A program made the position numbers and the translations under genes. A DNA stretch of 64,000 bases from Cloeon dipterum. Its lineage: Eukaryota > Arthropoda > Insecta > Ephemeroptera > Baetidae. Under the pieces are notes generated by a model. That model had not been told where the DNA came from. It searched no databases and saw only the letters and a program-made list of their open reading frames with translations. Where the stretch lies: positions 29,381,883-29,445,882 of the forward strand of contig NC_088789.1 of the NCBI RefSeq assembly GCF_949628265.1. Direction: 5' to 3'. Positions 31,982-45,127 of this stretch are shown in pieces. Each line of letters opens with the position of its first letter. The first letter of the stretch is position 1.

Positions 31982-31989
31982 TGACGTCA
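31982..31989. promoter_or_regulatory. CRE palindrome TGACGTCA, 96 bp before copy A
   Basis: A perfect CRE/ATF site. The same octamer lies at 40762-40769 (copy C, 107 bp before the ATG) and 60738-60745 (copy I, 108 bp), and with one change (TGACGTCT) at 57390-57397 (copy G). It follows a conserved TTTAAAAGCA. Candidate proximal promoter element of the CRE class. Confidence 0.6.
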
Positions 31990-32077
31990 TATTGGTGATT
32001 TTATCCATACCCTGAGTGGCGCGGCAGTCACTAAGCCACCTGCAACCTTCCATTCAGGTACAGGTAGTCTGCTCGAA

Positions 32078-33544
32078 ATGTCGTATCAAAAGGCATTGTG
32101 CTTGATTTGCGACCTTCCAACGGCGGACGGCGCTGTCCTCGCTGTCCACGTGGACAAGGAAAAATTGAAGACTTGGTTTCTAAACGTCAGCGGACACGAG
32201 TTGGCCGAGGAAATCCAAGACGAAGACAAAATTTGCTACTTTTGCATCTGGCAAGCCGAGTAAGTTAGAAGGAATCCAGGAATTATTCGTTTTTATTTAA
32301 TGAATTTTCCCCAAGGTTCCTTTGGAAATTCAACGGAATGTCAGAAGAAGCTTTGGTTTGGTGGAATTTGGATTTTGACGATGCGGCAAGAGAGCTGCGG
32401 AATCATTATTTTGGTAAAAGTGATATTTTTTAATTTTTTTAGTTTTTGTCTAATAATTGTGTTTTCAGAGGGAAATATAGAACAATGTTGGGTGCAATTG
32501 GAAGATATTGATCTCTCCGAAAGTGAAGAAGAAGATATTGAAAAGGATGAGGGAGAATTGGAATCTGAGACGAAATCGCTTATTTGTTCACAAAAGAAAA
32601 AATGTCTCTACTGTGGTAAACTATTCAAATTTTCTCAGCTTTTGTCACAGCATGTAAAGAAAACACACAAAGAAGCTATCAGATGTGGAAACCGTAATTG
32701 TGCCACTTATTTCCACACAATCGAGGAAAGGGAAAAACACAACGAAGAAGTGCATGAAAAACAGAAAGTGTTCAAATGTGAATTTTGTATCAAGAAATTC
32801 AAAGGAAACGATAGTTATTGTCATCATTTTCGTAATGTCCATCGTGAATTTCCAGTCAAGTGCGCTTTTCATGGCTGCGTCTCGTTTTTCAAAACTAAAA
32901 TCGAAATGAGGACACACTTTGACTCTTTTCACAAAACTGATATTGCAAAAATGATTGATTGTGACTATTGTGATTACAAAACAAAAAAGAAATCTGATCT
33001 ACAAAGACATGTTGCCAGAAAACACAGAACAGAAAAGCCATTCAAGTGTGACGAATGCGGTGAAATGTTCTCAACAAAGGATACTTTGGCAAGGCATATT
33101 AGTTTAAAGCATAAATGCAAACGCTGCAAAATTTGTAAATTAGATGTGTCGGTTGGTTATTTCGCTCAACACGTTAGAAAGATGGCATGTTCACGATGTA
33201 AAAACAAATTCCAGTGTTCAGGTTTGCTCCAATCACACCTGAAAAAATGCAAAGAAACTTTGTTCAAATGTGCCAAGTGTCCAAAGAGCTTCACACACCA
33301 TTGTTTGCTTGTTTACCACATGAAAAGAAAACATGGAAATCGCGAATGGCGTGGTTTGGAGCACAAAGCTCTCGGATTCAAATGTGAACCCTGCAAAAGG
33401 TACTACAAAAGTGCAAATCGATTGAAACTACATTTTACCAGCATGCACAACCCAGCCAAATTGAAACACTGTGCCCACTGCCCAAAGAGTTTTTTCTACA
33501 CTATTTATTTGAAAATCCATCTTGCGGAGAAAAAAATTTGTTAG
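32078..33544 (+). CDS. ZAD-C2H2 zinc-finger protein, copy A, 451 aa (C-terminally shortened)
   Basis: Exons 32078-32259, 32316-32413 and 32469-33544. Exon 1 plus exon 2 form a ZAD-like domain: zinc-binding pairs C8-x2-C11 and C53-x2-C56, then an aromatic helix (WKFNGMSEEALVWWNLDFDD). ZADs mediate dimerisation in insect transcription factors. An acidic linker follows (DLSESEEEDIEKDEGE). Exon 3 then has eleven C2H2-type fingers, including two degenerate ones (CKICKLDVSVGYF and CSRCKNKFQCSG). A one-base deletion near 33530 (GAGAAAAAAATT against GAGAAACACAATT in C and I) shifts the frame and ends the protein at 33544. The twelfth finger, still readable at 33545-33644, is lost. The upstream promoter is of CRE class. 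Probably functional. Confidence 0.85.
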
Positions 33545-33644
33545 AATTGAAAGTGGAATGTGATGCATGTAAAAAACGTTATTTCTCAAAATGCTCCCTT
33601 AGCCGTCATCTCAGGTCATCACATTTAAGACATAAAAAATTGTA

Positions 33645-35530
33645 AGGTTTGCAGTGCATGTGGAATCAAAAAATGTAAAAATTTGCGGAATCATAAACAA
33701 TTAATCCATGGGAATTGAGTAACATTTCTGATTATTTTAATAGCTTCTGTATAACAACGTGTTTCCACATATTTGTTACAGATATGTTTTTCGATGGTAA
33801 TTAAAAAATTGTTAAACGAGAAACCACTCTTTCATTTAAGTAGCTTCCTTTGAAATATTATATTAATCACGTCTGGAAGTAGGAATGGAGATGTGATTAT
33901 GCACAATACTGGATTCCTTGAGAAATTGCTTTCACGAATAAATTATCTCAATGAATTTGGTTTTCAATTTCCTATCACTTGCTTGTTTCGTAAATCTCTA
34001 AATCTGAAAATTATTTAAATTTAATTTTTGAACTTTCAGAGGAGTTAATCACCTTCTTTCACCATTTATAAATTGTATAATTATATTGGACTCCCCACAA
34101 AAATGTGTTTTTCCTTCCATAATCTTGCTAGGATGATTGAAATGCTTAAAATCCGTTCTGATTAAAATTCTTGATATGATCACAGCAGAAATATCTATAT
34201 TTGCGTTGCTCCCAATACACAATATTCCACGAGGAGAACTCAAGAGACTGCACATTGAATTGCTTATTTATTTTTTTAAAAAAAATGTATGCATTTCAAT
34301 TTTTAAAATTCCGGATTTTAACAGCAAATAACAAGCTAATGAGCTTGCATCGTTGAGAAATTCGGCATTTCTTGTGAGTCGCAGCTGTGTGCGATATGCG
34401 AGGGTTTAGATAATCTGTTCCTGTTAACTGCCAATCGTCAGAGATGGAAAAAATGGTTCAGTTAGTGGCTATTTGACTCCAAATATCTCAAATATTTATC
34501 ACTGTATCAGCGAGACTGGGAGGCGCACCGGCGCCGACTCGCCAATTAATTGCTGTTTTTTCCCCCAGCAAACTTTCAGGACAAATCAATGACTGGCGGT
34601 TCAATTGGTGGAACAATAAATAAGGGCCTTAAAACGGGCCCAAGCTCCTCTGCAGCCACTTTGGGCCCCATGTTATTATCTTGGCGATGTTTTTGGGACC
34701 CTATAGCCCACAATAAGTGCTGAGAAGAGGTTCTAAAATATTCGGTTGGTTTTATTGTTCTTTATTTAATGCTGCCGTTTTATTTTACTGAATTTTTTAA
34801 ACTTTTATGCGTAATCTTATTACTTCAAGCAGAAGAGTAATAAAACAGAAATGTTTTAACTTTGCATCCGGTGACAAATCTCATTCCACCTTTTTTTGTT
34901 AGTTTTATTGCGGATTAAAAATATCTACGCGCTAGACTGAAAAATGTAACATTTTAACCGCAGACCACTGGCTCGCATTTTTAACAAATTCTCAGGAGTG
35001 TCAAAGCATTGGAAGATATTTGAGCAATTCAAAGATGAAATACTAGCTGTTGCATGTCAGATATGGAAAAGGGTGGTTAGTTAAGTGACTCGAATTGATC
35101 AAATTGCTCAACGAGCTGGGAGGCGCACCGGCGCCGTCTCGCCACTCGCTGCTTTTTTCGCCTTTCCGGTGGCTGTAGGGATAAAATGCGGGGAGGCGAA
35201 AAGATGGCCACGTTTAGCGCAAGCTCCTCTGGGGCAACTCGGGCTCATTTTATCCACTCGGCGGTGTTATTGGGACGGGTGGGCTAATAGTCCACGGGAT
35301 GTGCCGAGCAGAGGATTTAGAATAAAATGCGGTTGGTTTTATTGTTCAATTTATTGATATTTTTTCTTAATGCTAGAATGCCCGTTGGCGCACGCGTAGC
35401 GCGAATCGCGTCAATCATTTGTTATTTTCCAATAATTACTTTCCATTCACATCATTTGATTCCCGCATGGCAACCCTGTGTCGCAGGCACAAGCGGAAGA
35501 CACTTTATTGGGCCCGTTCGTCTGCTTTAA
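33645..35530 (+). repeat. Type-1 array tail after copy A
   Basis: Repeat block shared with 42443-44310 (C), 46715-48510 (D) and 62424-64000 (I). In order: finger-gene 3' UTR; a relic of the last bromodomain exon (about 33885-33950); its 3' flank (CGAGGAGAACTC near 34240); unit alpha (about 34500-34760) and related unit beta (about 35085-35530). Both units open with GGGAGGCGCACCGGCGCCG and close near CGGTTGGTTTTATTGTT. No gene. Confidence 0.75.
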
Positions 35531-36238
35531 TTAGCACGGAACGATGAAAACTCGGCGTTTTATGATGTTTAATGCTGCAGTAAGCAGCCATGGTTCGCAA
35601 AATCACACAATTTTTCAGAAAGACTTATTTTATTGCTAAAACCTTTTTGCGGGGTTTGTGCAATTTTTTTAATTGTTCCGAAACACACGCTTTTTTGTAT
35701 ATCAAAATTGGATGACCAAAATTAGAGATTTTTACCGAATCAGTACAAAAGGTACTAGTTTCACAAAAAAAAAGAAAAAATTTTATCACATTTTGTAAAT
35801 ATCCCACGTGCAAAATTTTACCACTTTCGGGGTTAAATTAGGAAAACAAATTGAAAAAAATCCAAAACATTTTTCCAGCTGGTTTATTTTTGCGCAAAAT
35901 TGGCGAACCCTGTCAAGAACAGCATCTAGATTTTGTTCTTGCGCTAATATGTCGGCGAATATAGCGCGAGAGTTTTTGCTCAGGCCTCTCCCCGCGCCGC
36001 TTTGCGTGCCAATTCCCTCTTTTGAACGCACTCTGCCAGACCAGCTAATATCGTTTCTAGCATTGCGCGTGCAGCTCTAATCCACTTCTTATTCGCAAAA
36101 AAGCCACTTGTGTAACAAAACGCTACTTTGCCAAAGGCACGAACTACAATTAATACACAAATTAAAGTGCTCTGTTTAATTTCCATTGAGGAGAGGACAA
36201 ATTTTAGTGTATCTCACAAAAAGACTTTTTAAGCCCGT

Positions 36239-36246
36239 TATAAAGT
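36239..36246 (+). promoter_or_regulatory. TATA-like element of copy B (TATA promoter class)
   Basis: CCCGTTATAAAG at -119 from the ATG. The matching TATAAATT lies exactly 126 bp before the ATG in copies D (45002), E (49224), F (53423) and H (59766). These five copies share some 800 bp of upstream sequence that differs from the CRE class (A, C, G, I). Confidence 0.55.
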
Positions 36247-36357
36247 TAAAGCTTTCCCACCAAGCGAATTCAAGGGACTTAGTCTCCTGAGAGTGGTGCT
36301 GCAGTCGCTAAGCCATCTGGAACCTTCTTTCATTCAGGTTCAGGTAGTCAAATAGAA

Positions 36358-37930
36358 ATGTCGATTCAAAAGGCGCTTTGCTGGATTTGCGAGCTTCCAA
36401 CGGCGGACGGCGCTGTTCTCGCTGTCCACGTGGACAAGGACAAACTGCAGGAGTGGTTTCTCAATGTCTGCGGACACGAGTTGGTCGACAAAATCGAGGA
36501 TGAGGACCTGATGTGTTACTTTTGCCTCTGGGACGCCGAGTAAGTTCTTAAAAGGAATTCAAGTATTGTTCATTTTTAAATGAGGAATTCTCCCTGATAT
36601 AGGTTTCAATGGAAATTCGACGAGATGACGGACGAGAATTTGGTTTGGTGAAATTTGGATTTGGACGAAGCAGCAAAAGAGCTGCGGAAACATTACTTCG
36701 GTAAAAGTGATATTTTTATTTTTTTGTTTTTGTCTAATAATTGTGTTTTCAGAGGGAAATATAGAACAATGTTGGGTGCCATTAGAGGATATCGATCTGC
36801 CTGAAAGTGAAGAAGAAGATATCGAAGAGGATGAGGTGCATTCGGAATCTGAGACACAATCCAATATTTTTTCTCAAAAGAAAAAATGTCTGTACTGTGG
36901 TAAACTTTTTAAAACCTCCCAGATTTTGTCAAAGCATGTAAATAAATCACACAAAAATGCCATTAGATGTGAAAACCATAAATGTGCCACATATTTTCAC
37001 ACAATCGAGGAAAGGGAAAAACACAACGAGGAAGTGCATGAAAAACCGAAAGAACAGAGAACATTCAAATGTGATTTTTGTAGCAAGGAATTCATTGGAA
37101 ATGGCAATATCAACAATCATGTTCGTCACATGCATCGTGAATTTCCAGTCAAGTGCGCTTTCAAAGGCTGCGTCTCGTTTTTCAAATCTGATATCGAAAT
37201 GAGGGCTCACTTTGACTCTCTTCACAAAACTGATGATTCACAAAGGATTGATTGTGAATATTGTGAATACAAAACAAGTATTCGACCTAATTTACAAAGG
37301 CATGTTTCCAGAAAACACAGAACAGAAAAGCCATTCAAGTGTGACGAATGCGGTGCAATGTTCTCAACAAAGGATACTTTTGCAAGTCATTGTAGTTCAA
37401 AGCATAAATTCAAACGCTGCAAATATTGTAAATTAGATGTTGCATTCGGTTATTTCGCTAAACACGTTAGAAAGATGGCATGTGTTCGCTGCAAAAACGA
37501 GTTTCAGTGTTCAGGTTTGTACCAATCGCACATGAAAAAGTGCAGGGAAACTTTGTTCAAATGTTTCAAGTGTCCAACGGGCTTTCAATGGTCTTATTTG
37601 CTTGTTAACCACATGAAAAGAAAACATGGGAATCGCGAATGGGGTGGTTTGGAGCACAAAGCTCTCGGATTCAAGTGTGAACCCTGCAAAAGGTACTACA
37701 AAAGTGCGAATCGCTTGAAACTGCATATGAACAGGATGCACAACGAAGCCAAATTGAAGCATTGTGCCCACTGCCCAAAGAGTTTCTTCTTGAATTCTTA
37801 TTTGAAAAACCATCTCGCGGTAAAGCACAATTTGTTGGAGCTTCAATTTGAATGTGATGGTTGCAAAAAACGGTTTATTTCAAAATATTTTCTTACCCGT
37901 CACCTCATGTCATCACATTTAAAAAACTAA
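36358..37930 (+). pseudogene. ZAD-C2H2 copy B, nonsense mutation in exon 2
   Basis: Exon 1 (36358-36539) keeps C8, C11, C53 and C56. Exon 2 (36603-36700) has TGA at 36649-36651 where the other copies have TGG (VWW becomes VW-stop), so the predicted product is a ZAD-only peptide of 76 aa. Exon 3 (36753-37930) nevertheless retains an open frame with all twelve fingers, ending ISKYFLTRHLMSSHLKN. Either the stop is recent, or it is bypassed by exon 2 skipping or other means. No suitable internal ATG begins the finger region before the third finger. Its tail differs from type 1: UTR similarity persists but the bromodomain relic is not recognisable. Confidence 0.75.
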
Positions 37931-40700
37931 CTTTGTTAAGCTTGCAGTCTATATGGGGAAAATTCAAATCTGTAAAAAATATGAGGAATCATCAAGTATT
38001 TATCCATGAAATTGAGTAATGTTGCTCAAAAATTCAATTGTTTCTATATTAGATTGTGTCAATCATATTTGTTTAAGATGCAATTTCGTGGCAATAAAAA
38101 TTGTAATGAGAAATCATGCTTCTTCAATATCCTTTTACCTTTTTAAGAATTCGTTGAATTCTGGTTGAAGAAATAGTAATGAATTAAAAAATAAAAATAA
38201 AGATTGGCGGAAAATTAGAAATTTTCAGTTTCAAATTTTCAAAATTTGTCCTCACAGATATGAATAAAAATATTCCATGTAAAACACCTACCAATATTTT
38301 TTCTGATGATAATAACACGTGAAAAAATTTATCACGGAGCAAATTTTTAAGATTTTTCAGCTGGTTAAATGTGTTATGTAGAGCGGAGATATCAACGCAA
38401 GAATTGGAATTGTTTCCACGTTCCCAAAAGAGGCATCAAAATGCTGACAGGAAAATACGGCCAACCGCTGCAAATTCCGCATTGTTGCCTCTAACACGAA
38501 TTGTCCATTGAGCGTATTGTTTGTTAAGTACAGTTACATTTTATCTCTACGAAGTGAGAAAAGCAAATCAGCACAGAGGAAAAGTTCAGTTTCACAATTG
38601 CCGTATTTCTAGAAGAATTTTAATTATTTGTTCACTATATTTCGACTCCTCTCTCGTCGCGTTCTATCAACGAGCTAAATTTTCCTTCTGGCAAATAAAT
38701 CGAAATTTCCGACATGGAGAGAGCGGTGTTTTTCTCATAAATATAATTAAAATATTTTCCCTCTCCCCAAACTGTAGAGAGTATAATGAAAGAAAATAAT
38801 ACTACTCTAGTGCATTTTACAAAACAGATCTTTAATATCAATAAATTAATCAGTTCATTCGCTTCCCATATACTAAAATACGCGTTTCTTTCGAGCTAAG
38901 AGATGCCGCTGGTAGCGACATCTGCCCATCTCGTGACCAAACCGCTTCCATATCTTACCGAGCAAAATAAAATTTCTAAAAACTAGAAATTCGCAGATTT
39001 TACTGGCTTTTAGAACGAATGGGTTGACTCATTCAATGCAGAAATTGACGACGAGTCTATCGAACGTTGGTTTTAGCGTCGAAAACCATTAGGCGCTGAG
39101 TCTTTTATTTTTAAAGGTGAAAAAACGTAGTATAAGTGACATTACAAAATAACAATTTTTGGAACCTGGCCGGGGCCTTAAGGGCCGCAGGACAATGAAC
39201 CTGGCACCAGTCGATGCCCCTTATTGTCAAGTTTTTCTAGAATTGGACCATTTTTCGAATTACTTCGATTTTTTAAGTGCTGGTTTTTGGACATTGTTAT
39301 AACCCTGAAAACCTTAATTCCGAAGGGGATGCATAAATTAAGGGTTCAAAATAATAAACGGGGCATCTGAAGAATTAAATTACGCGTCTTTTAACACGAA
39401 ATTCTTCATTTTTCTTGAAAACTGAGGGCATTGCGCAAGACCAAACATGGTCTGAACATAAAAAAACGGTTTTTTGGGGAATTACTCAGGGTCACGCTAT
39501 GACCCAGGGTTGCAAATGGTCACATGTGATAGGAATCATTGAGTATTGTTACGCGTCTTTTGACACTAAATTTTTCGAAACAATTTTCTTTGAAAGCAGG
39601 CGAGATATAATTAAGGGTTTCAATTCCGAAAATTAGCCTATTCGTCAATCCGCCATATGGTTAACACAGATCGAGAATATTTTTAAATGTGCAGCTTCCG
39701 CTTAGAATTTTCCGGTTTTTACGATCTCGATCGACTCAAAATGACACCCAATGGAAATAAATCAAGTTTTAAGTTGGCCGGTGCCATAGAAAAATCAAAA
39801 AAATCATTTTTCAATTTTGAACTATTTGCGTCTCGACACGAATGCAGGGGGCAAAATCAAGGGGTGCGCGTTGACTTTTGGGGATTTTATTGTTGGTGCT
39901 TTACATTCTACTACTTGATAGCATCAGACCAAAAGTTTTACCAACGGGCCCCAACTAACGGCCGGGATTTAAGGGTCTGAACCTTGCAGAAAATGCTTTT
40001 GGCCACTCTTCCGTTTGGTTAGCATTGGCGACGCGTAATGTGCTTAGGAGAGAAGAGTTTTTCTTTTCTTAAAATTCGACCACTCATCGTATCATCAACC
40101 ACGACTCCTCATCGAATTAGTCTTTTTTCGACTTTTACCTGAGATACCAACACGACCTTTTCCAGGATACCCTGACCTAAGATCATGTCCGCGGTTTTAA
40201 TGCTTTTTTCAGCGTTTCGAGTACATTTGGCCAAACAAAGCATAAATAAATCGACCACCCTGAAGACCTCTTTCAGGATAGCGCACCCTGAGATCGATAC
40301 TCGATACCATAGCAACTATTCGCGATTTTTCCAACGCCGCTCCGACTACTTTTTCGAGATTGTAATCATCCGGTCGGGTTTTTTCAACATGAATCACACC
40401 AAATGCCAGAAAACAAAGCACAAACGCGTGTGGCGCAATTGTCTCGACGGTGAGTTGTCTGCAGGGCGGGAATGTCCAGAAGGACCGTAGGTTCGAGGGC
40501 GCGGGAAGTTGACAATAAATGTCGAGTCAGCTCGCGCGCGCAGCGTTGCAAGCACGTCAAGCTTTTGTTGATTAATGCTAATATTGGAATTTAGCAGGAT
40601 TAAAGATTAAAAACGGTTGAATTGTTTACGCTAATCAAGTTCAATATAAATAAGTGGTAAAGAGACAAAGAGACACACACACCATTCATATAATTTTTGA
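37931..40700. repeat. Intergenic block between B and C with a dispersed repeat
   Basis: 3' UTR of B to about 38150, then unassigned AT-rich DNA. From about 39110 to 40560 there is a repeat also present at about 51190-52330 and 56360-57200. Landmarks: GGGGTGCGCGTTGAC-like and CTGATAGC stretches near 39860-39920; TTGGCGACGCG near 40025; several CAGGRTA-CC-ACCTNAGAT motifs near 40150-40290. Short open frames in it are not conserved between copies, so it looks noncoding. Confidence 0.6.
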
Positions 40701-40761
40701 AAGTTACTGAAATGTTGCAAAAAATTATACATTTGTTGCCGCGTGTTATCTTTAAAAGCAA

Positions 40762-40769
40762 TGACGTCA
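40762..40769. promoter_or_regulatory. CRE palindrome TGACGTCA before copy C
   Basis: Perfect octamer 107 bp before the ATG of copy C, in the conserved context TTATCTTTAAAAGCA-A-TGACGTCA-TTTT. CRE promoter class. Confidence 0.6.
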
Positions 40770-40868
40770 TTTTTTTTGTTTATTCCTTATACCCTGAGAG
40801 TGGCGCTGCAGTCGCTAAGCCACCTGGAACCTACCACCTTTCATTTAAGTTCAGGTGGTTTTGCTGAC

Positions 40869-42442
40869 ATGTCGTTTCAAAAAGAGCTTTGCTTGATCTG
40901 TGAGCGTCCGACGGCGGACGGCGCTTTGCTCGCTGTCCACGTGGACAAGGAGAAACTGCAGACTTGGTTTCTCAACGTCTGCGAGTACGAGTTGGCAAAG
41001 GAAATCGAGGATAACGACGTGATTTGTTACTTTTGCATCTGGCAAGCCGAGTGAGTTTGAAGGAATTCAGGAAATGTTTCATTTTTATTTGAGGAATTTT
41101 CCCAAAGATTTCTTTGGGAATCTAATAGAATGTCAGACGAGTCTTTCATTTGGTGGAATTTGGATTTGGACGATGCGGCAATAGAGCTGCGGAAACATTA
41201 CTTCGGTAAGACTGATATTTTGATTTTTTGATTTTTTGTCTAATAATTGTGTTTTCAGAGGGAAATATAGAACAATGTTGGGTGCCATTGGAGGAGATCG
41301 ATCTGCCCGAAAGTGAAGAAGAAGATATCGAAGATGAGGTGGATTCGGAATCTGAGACACAATCCAATATTTGTTCTCAAAAGAAAAAATGTCTGTACTG
41401 TCGTAAACTGTTTAAAACCTCCAAGATTTTGTCAAAGCATGTAAAGAAATCACACAAAAACGCCATTAGATGTGAAAACCATCAATGTGCCACATATTTT
41501 CACACAATCGAGGAAAGGGATCAACACAATGAGGAAGTGCATGAAAAACCGAAAGAACAGAAAACATTCAAATGTGAATTTTGTAGCAAGGAATTCATTG
41601 GAAATAATAGCATACACCATCATGTTCGTAATGTCCATCGTGAATTTCCAGTCAAGTGCGCTATTAGAGGCTGCGTCTCGTTTTTCAAATCTGATATCGA
41701 AATGAGGGCTCACTTTGGATCTCTTCACAAAACTGATGATTCACAAATGATTGATTGTGAATATTGTGAATACAAAACAAGTATTAGTCTTAATTTACAA
41801 ATGCATGTTTCCAGAAAACACAGAACAGAAAAGCCATTCAAGTGTGACGAATGCGGTGAAATGTTCTCAACAAAGGATACTTTGGCAAGTCATTGTAGTT
41901 CAAAGCATAAATTCAAACGCTGCAAAATTTGTAAATTAGATGTGTCGGTCGGTTATTTCGCAAAACACGTTAGAAAGATGGCATGTTCACGGTGTAAAAA
42001 CAAATTCCAGTGTTCAGGTTTGCTCCAATCACACCTGAAAAAATGCAAAGAAACTTTGTTCAAATGTTCCAAGTGTCCAAAGAGCTTCACACACCATTAT
42101 TTGCTTGTTTACCACATGAAAAGGAAACATGGAAATCGCGAATGGCGTGGTTTGGAGCACAAAGCTCTCGGATTCAAGTGTGAACCCTGCAAAAGGTACT
42201 ACAAAAGTGCAAATCGATTGAAAGTACATTTTACCAGCATGCACAACCCAGCCAAATTGAAACACTGTGCCCACTGTCCAAAGAGTTTTTTCTACACTGA
42301 TTATTTGAAAATCCATCTCGCGGAGAAACACGATTTGTTAGAATTGAAAGTGGAATGTGATGCATGCAAAAAACGGTTTTTCTCAAAATGCTCGCTTAGC
42401 CGTCATCTCAGGTCATCACATTTAAGACATAAAAAATTGTAA
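40869..42442 (+). CDS. ZAD-C2H2 zinc-finger protein, copy C, 487 aa (intact)
   Basis: Exons 40869-41050, 41108-41205 and 41259-42442, all with consensus borders. The ZAD-like domain is complete (C8, C11, C53, C56). The acidic linker is EIDLPESEEEDIEDEVD. Twelve finger units follow, of which the seventh and eighth are irregular; the last one, CDACKKRFFSKCSLSRHLRS, is present, with a basic tail HLRHKKL. Against A, the fourth-from-front and sixth fingers differ at predicted base-contact positions (for example TLASH for TLARH). Expected role: nuclear sequence-specific DNA-binding factor, dimerising through the ZAD. Promoter of CRE class, tail of type 1. Confidence 0.88.
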
Positions 42443-44310
42443 GGTTTGCAGTGCATGTGGAATCAAAAAATGTAAAAATTTGCGGAATCATCAACAATTA
42501 ATCCATTGGAATTGAGTAACATTTCTGATTATTTTAATAGCTTCTGTATAACAACGCGTTCCCTCATATTTGTTACAGAAATGTTTTTCGATGGTAATTA
42601 AAGAATCGTTAAGCGAGAATCCACTCTTTCATTTAATTAGCTTCCTTTGAAATATTATATTAATCACGGCTGGGTGTAGGAATGGAAGAGTGATCATGGT
42701 CAATACTGGATGCCCCTTGAGAAATGGCTTTCACTAATAAATTACGTCGATGAATTTGGTTTTCAATTTCCTATCACTTGGTTATTTCGTAAATCTCTAA
42801 ATCTGAAAATAAATTCAAATTTAACCATTCGCCATTTATAAATTGTATAATTATATTGAACTTCCACAAAAATGTGTTTTTCCATCCATAAACTTGATAG
42901 GAATGCTTAAAATCCGTTCTGATTAAAATTCGTGATATGATCACAGCAGAAATATTTAAATTTTCGCTGCTCCCAATACGCAATATTCCGTGAGGAGAAC
43001 TCAAGAGACTGCATATTGAATTGCTTATTCATTTTTAAAAAAAAATTTAGACATTTCAATTTTTAAAATTCCAGATTTTAACAGCAATTAACAAGCTCAT
43101 GATCTTGCATCGTTGAGAAATTCGGCATTCCTTGTGAGTCGCAGCTGTGTGACATATGCGAGGGTTTAGATAATCTGTTTCTGTTAACGGCCAATCGTCA
43201 GAGATGGAAAAAATGGTACAGTTAGTGCGGCTATTTGACTGCAAATATCTCAAATATTTATCACTGTATCAGCGAGACTGGGAGGCGCACCGGCGCTGAC
43301 TCGCAAATTAATTGCTGGTTATTGCCTTTTTTCCAGCAAACTCTCTCAGGATAAATAAATGACTTGCGGTTCAATTGGTTGAACAATTAAAAAGGGCCTT
43401 AAAATGGGCCCATGCTCCTCTGCGGCCACTTTGGGCCCCATGTTATTATCTTGGCGATGTGTTTGGGACCCTATAGCCCACAATAAGTGCTGAGAAGAGG
43501 TTCTAAAATATTCGGTTGGTTTTATTGTTCTATATTGAATGCTGCCGTTTTATTTTACTGATTTGTTTAACTTTTATTTAATCTTATTGCTTCAAGCAGA
43601 AGAGTAATAAAATATAAATGTTTAAACTTTTCATCCGGTGACCAATCTCATTCCACCTTTTGTTAGTTTTAATGCGGATCAAAAATATATACGCGCTAGA
43701 CTGAAAAATATAAAAAATAAACCAGCCAATTGGCTCGCATTTTTAAGACATTCTCAGAAGTGTCCAAGCATTGGAAGATATTTGAGCAATTCAAAGATGT
43801 AATACTAGCTTTTGCATGTCAGATATATGGAAAAGGGTGGTTGGTTAAGTGACTCGAATTGATCAAATTGCTCAACGAGCTGGGAGGCGCACCGGCGCCG
43901 TCTCGCCACTCGCTGCTTTTCACGCCTTTCCGGTGGCTTTAGGGATAAAATGCGGGGAGGCGAAAAGATGGCCACGTTTAGCGCAAGCTCCTCTGGGGCC
44001 ACTCGGGCCCATGTTATCCACTCGGCGGTGTTATTGGGACGGGTGGGCTAATAGTCCACGGGATGTGCCGAGCAGAGGATTTAGAATAAAATGCGGTTTG
44101 TTTTATTGTTCAATTTATTGATATTTTTTCTTAATGCTAGAATGCCCGTTGGCGCACGCGTAGCGCGAATCGCGACAAACATTTGTTATTTTCCAAAAAT
44201 TACTTTCCATTCACATCATTTGATTCCCGTATGGCAACCCTGTAGCGCAATGCGGTGTCGCAGGCACAAGCGGAAGACATTTTATTGTGCCCGTTCGTCT
44301 GCTTTAATTA
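42443..44310 (+). repeat. Type-1 array tail after copy C
   Basis: Same block as 33645-35530: bromodomain-exon relic about 42690-42745, alpha unit about 43265-43540, beta unit about 43850-44300. Noncoding. Confidence 0.75.
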
Positions 44311-45001
44311 GCACGGAACGATGAAAACTCGGCGTTTTATGATGTTTAATGCTGCAGTAAGCAGTCAGGGTTCGCAAAATCCCACAATTTTTCAGAAAGA
44401 CTTATTTTATTGCTAAACTCTTTTTGCGGGATTTGTGCAATTTTTTAATTTTTCCGAAACACTCGCTTTTTTATTGTATATCAAAATTGGATGACCAAAA
44501 TTAGAGATTTTTACCAAGTCAGCACAAAAGCTACTAGTTTCACACAAAGAAAAAATTTAATCACTTTTTGTAAATATCCCACATGCAAAATTTTACCATT
44601 TTCGGTGTTAAATTAGGAAAACAAATTGAAAAAAATCCAAAACATTTTTCCAGCTGGTTTATTTTTGCGCAAAATTCAAGAACAATATCTAGATTTTGTT
44701 CTTGCGCTTATATGTCGGCGAATATTGCGCGAGAGTTTTTGCTCAGGCCTCTCCCGGCGCCGCTTTGCGTGCCAATTCCCTCTTTTGAACGCACTCTGCC
44801 AGACCAGCTAATATCGTTTCTAGCATTGCGCGTGCAGCTCTAATCCACTTCTTATTCGCAAAAGAGCCACTTGTGTAACAAAACGCTACTTTGCCAAAGG
44901 CACGAACTACAATTAATACACAAATTAAAGTGCTCTGTTTAATTTCCATTGAGAAGACGACAAATTTTAGTGTATCTCACAAAAAGACTTTTTAAGCCCG
45001 T

Positions 45002-45009
45002 TATAAATT
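45002..45009 (+). promoter_or_regulatory. TATAAATT element of copy D
   Basis: 126 bp before the ATG, in the same sequence context as E, F and H. TATA promoter class. Confidence 0.55.
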
Positions 45010-45127
45010 TAAAACTTTCCCACCAAGTAGATTTAAGGGACTGTTGAGTCACCGGAGAGTAGCGCTGCTGTCGCTAAGTCACCTGGAACCTTCCATCTTT
45101 CATACAGGTTCAGGTAGTCGGTCTGAG

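Noticed and set aside
32469..33544. KRAB-type or BTB-type classification of the zinc-finger genes.
   Set aside because: The N-terminus has two CxxC pairs with the spacing of a ZAD, not a KRAB box or BTB fold.
35085..35530. Recurring 67- to 90-aa open frames in the beta repeat units (MTRIDQIAQRAGRRTGAVSP type), found again at 43849 and 48040.
   Set aside because: The frame is kept mainly because the DNA is a recent repeat. The start is in fact TTG- or GTG-like and there is no family signature. I could not exclude a tiny peptide, but nothing supports one.
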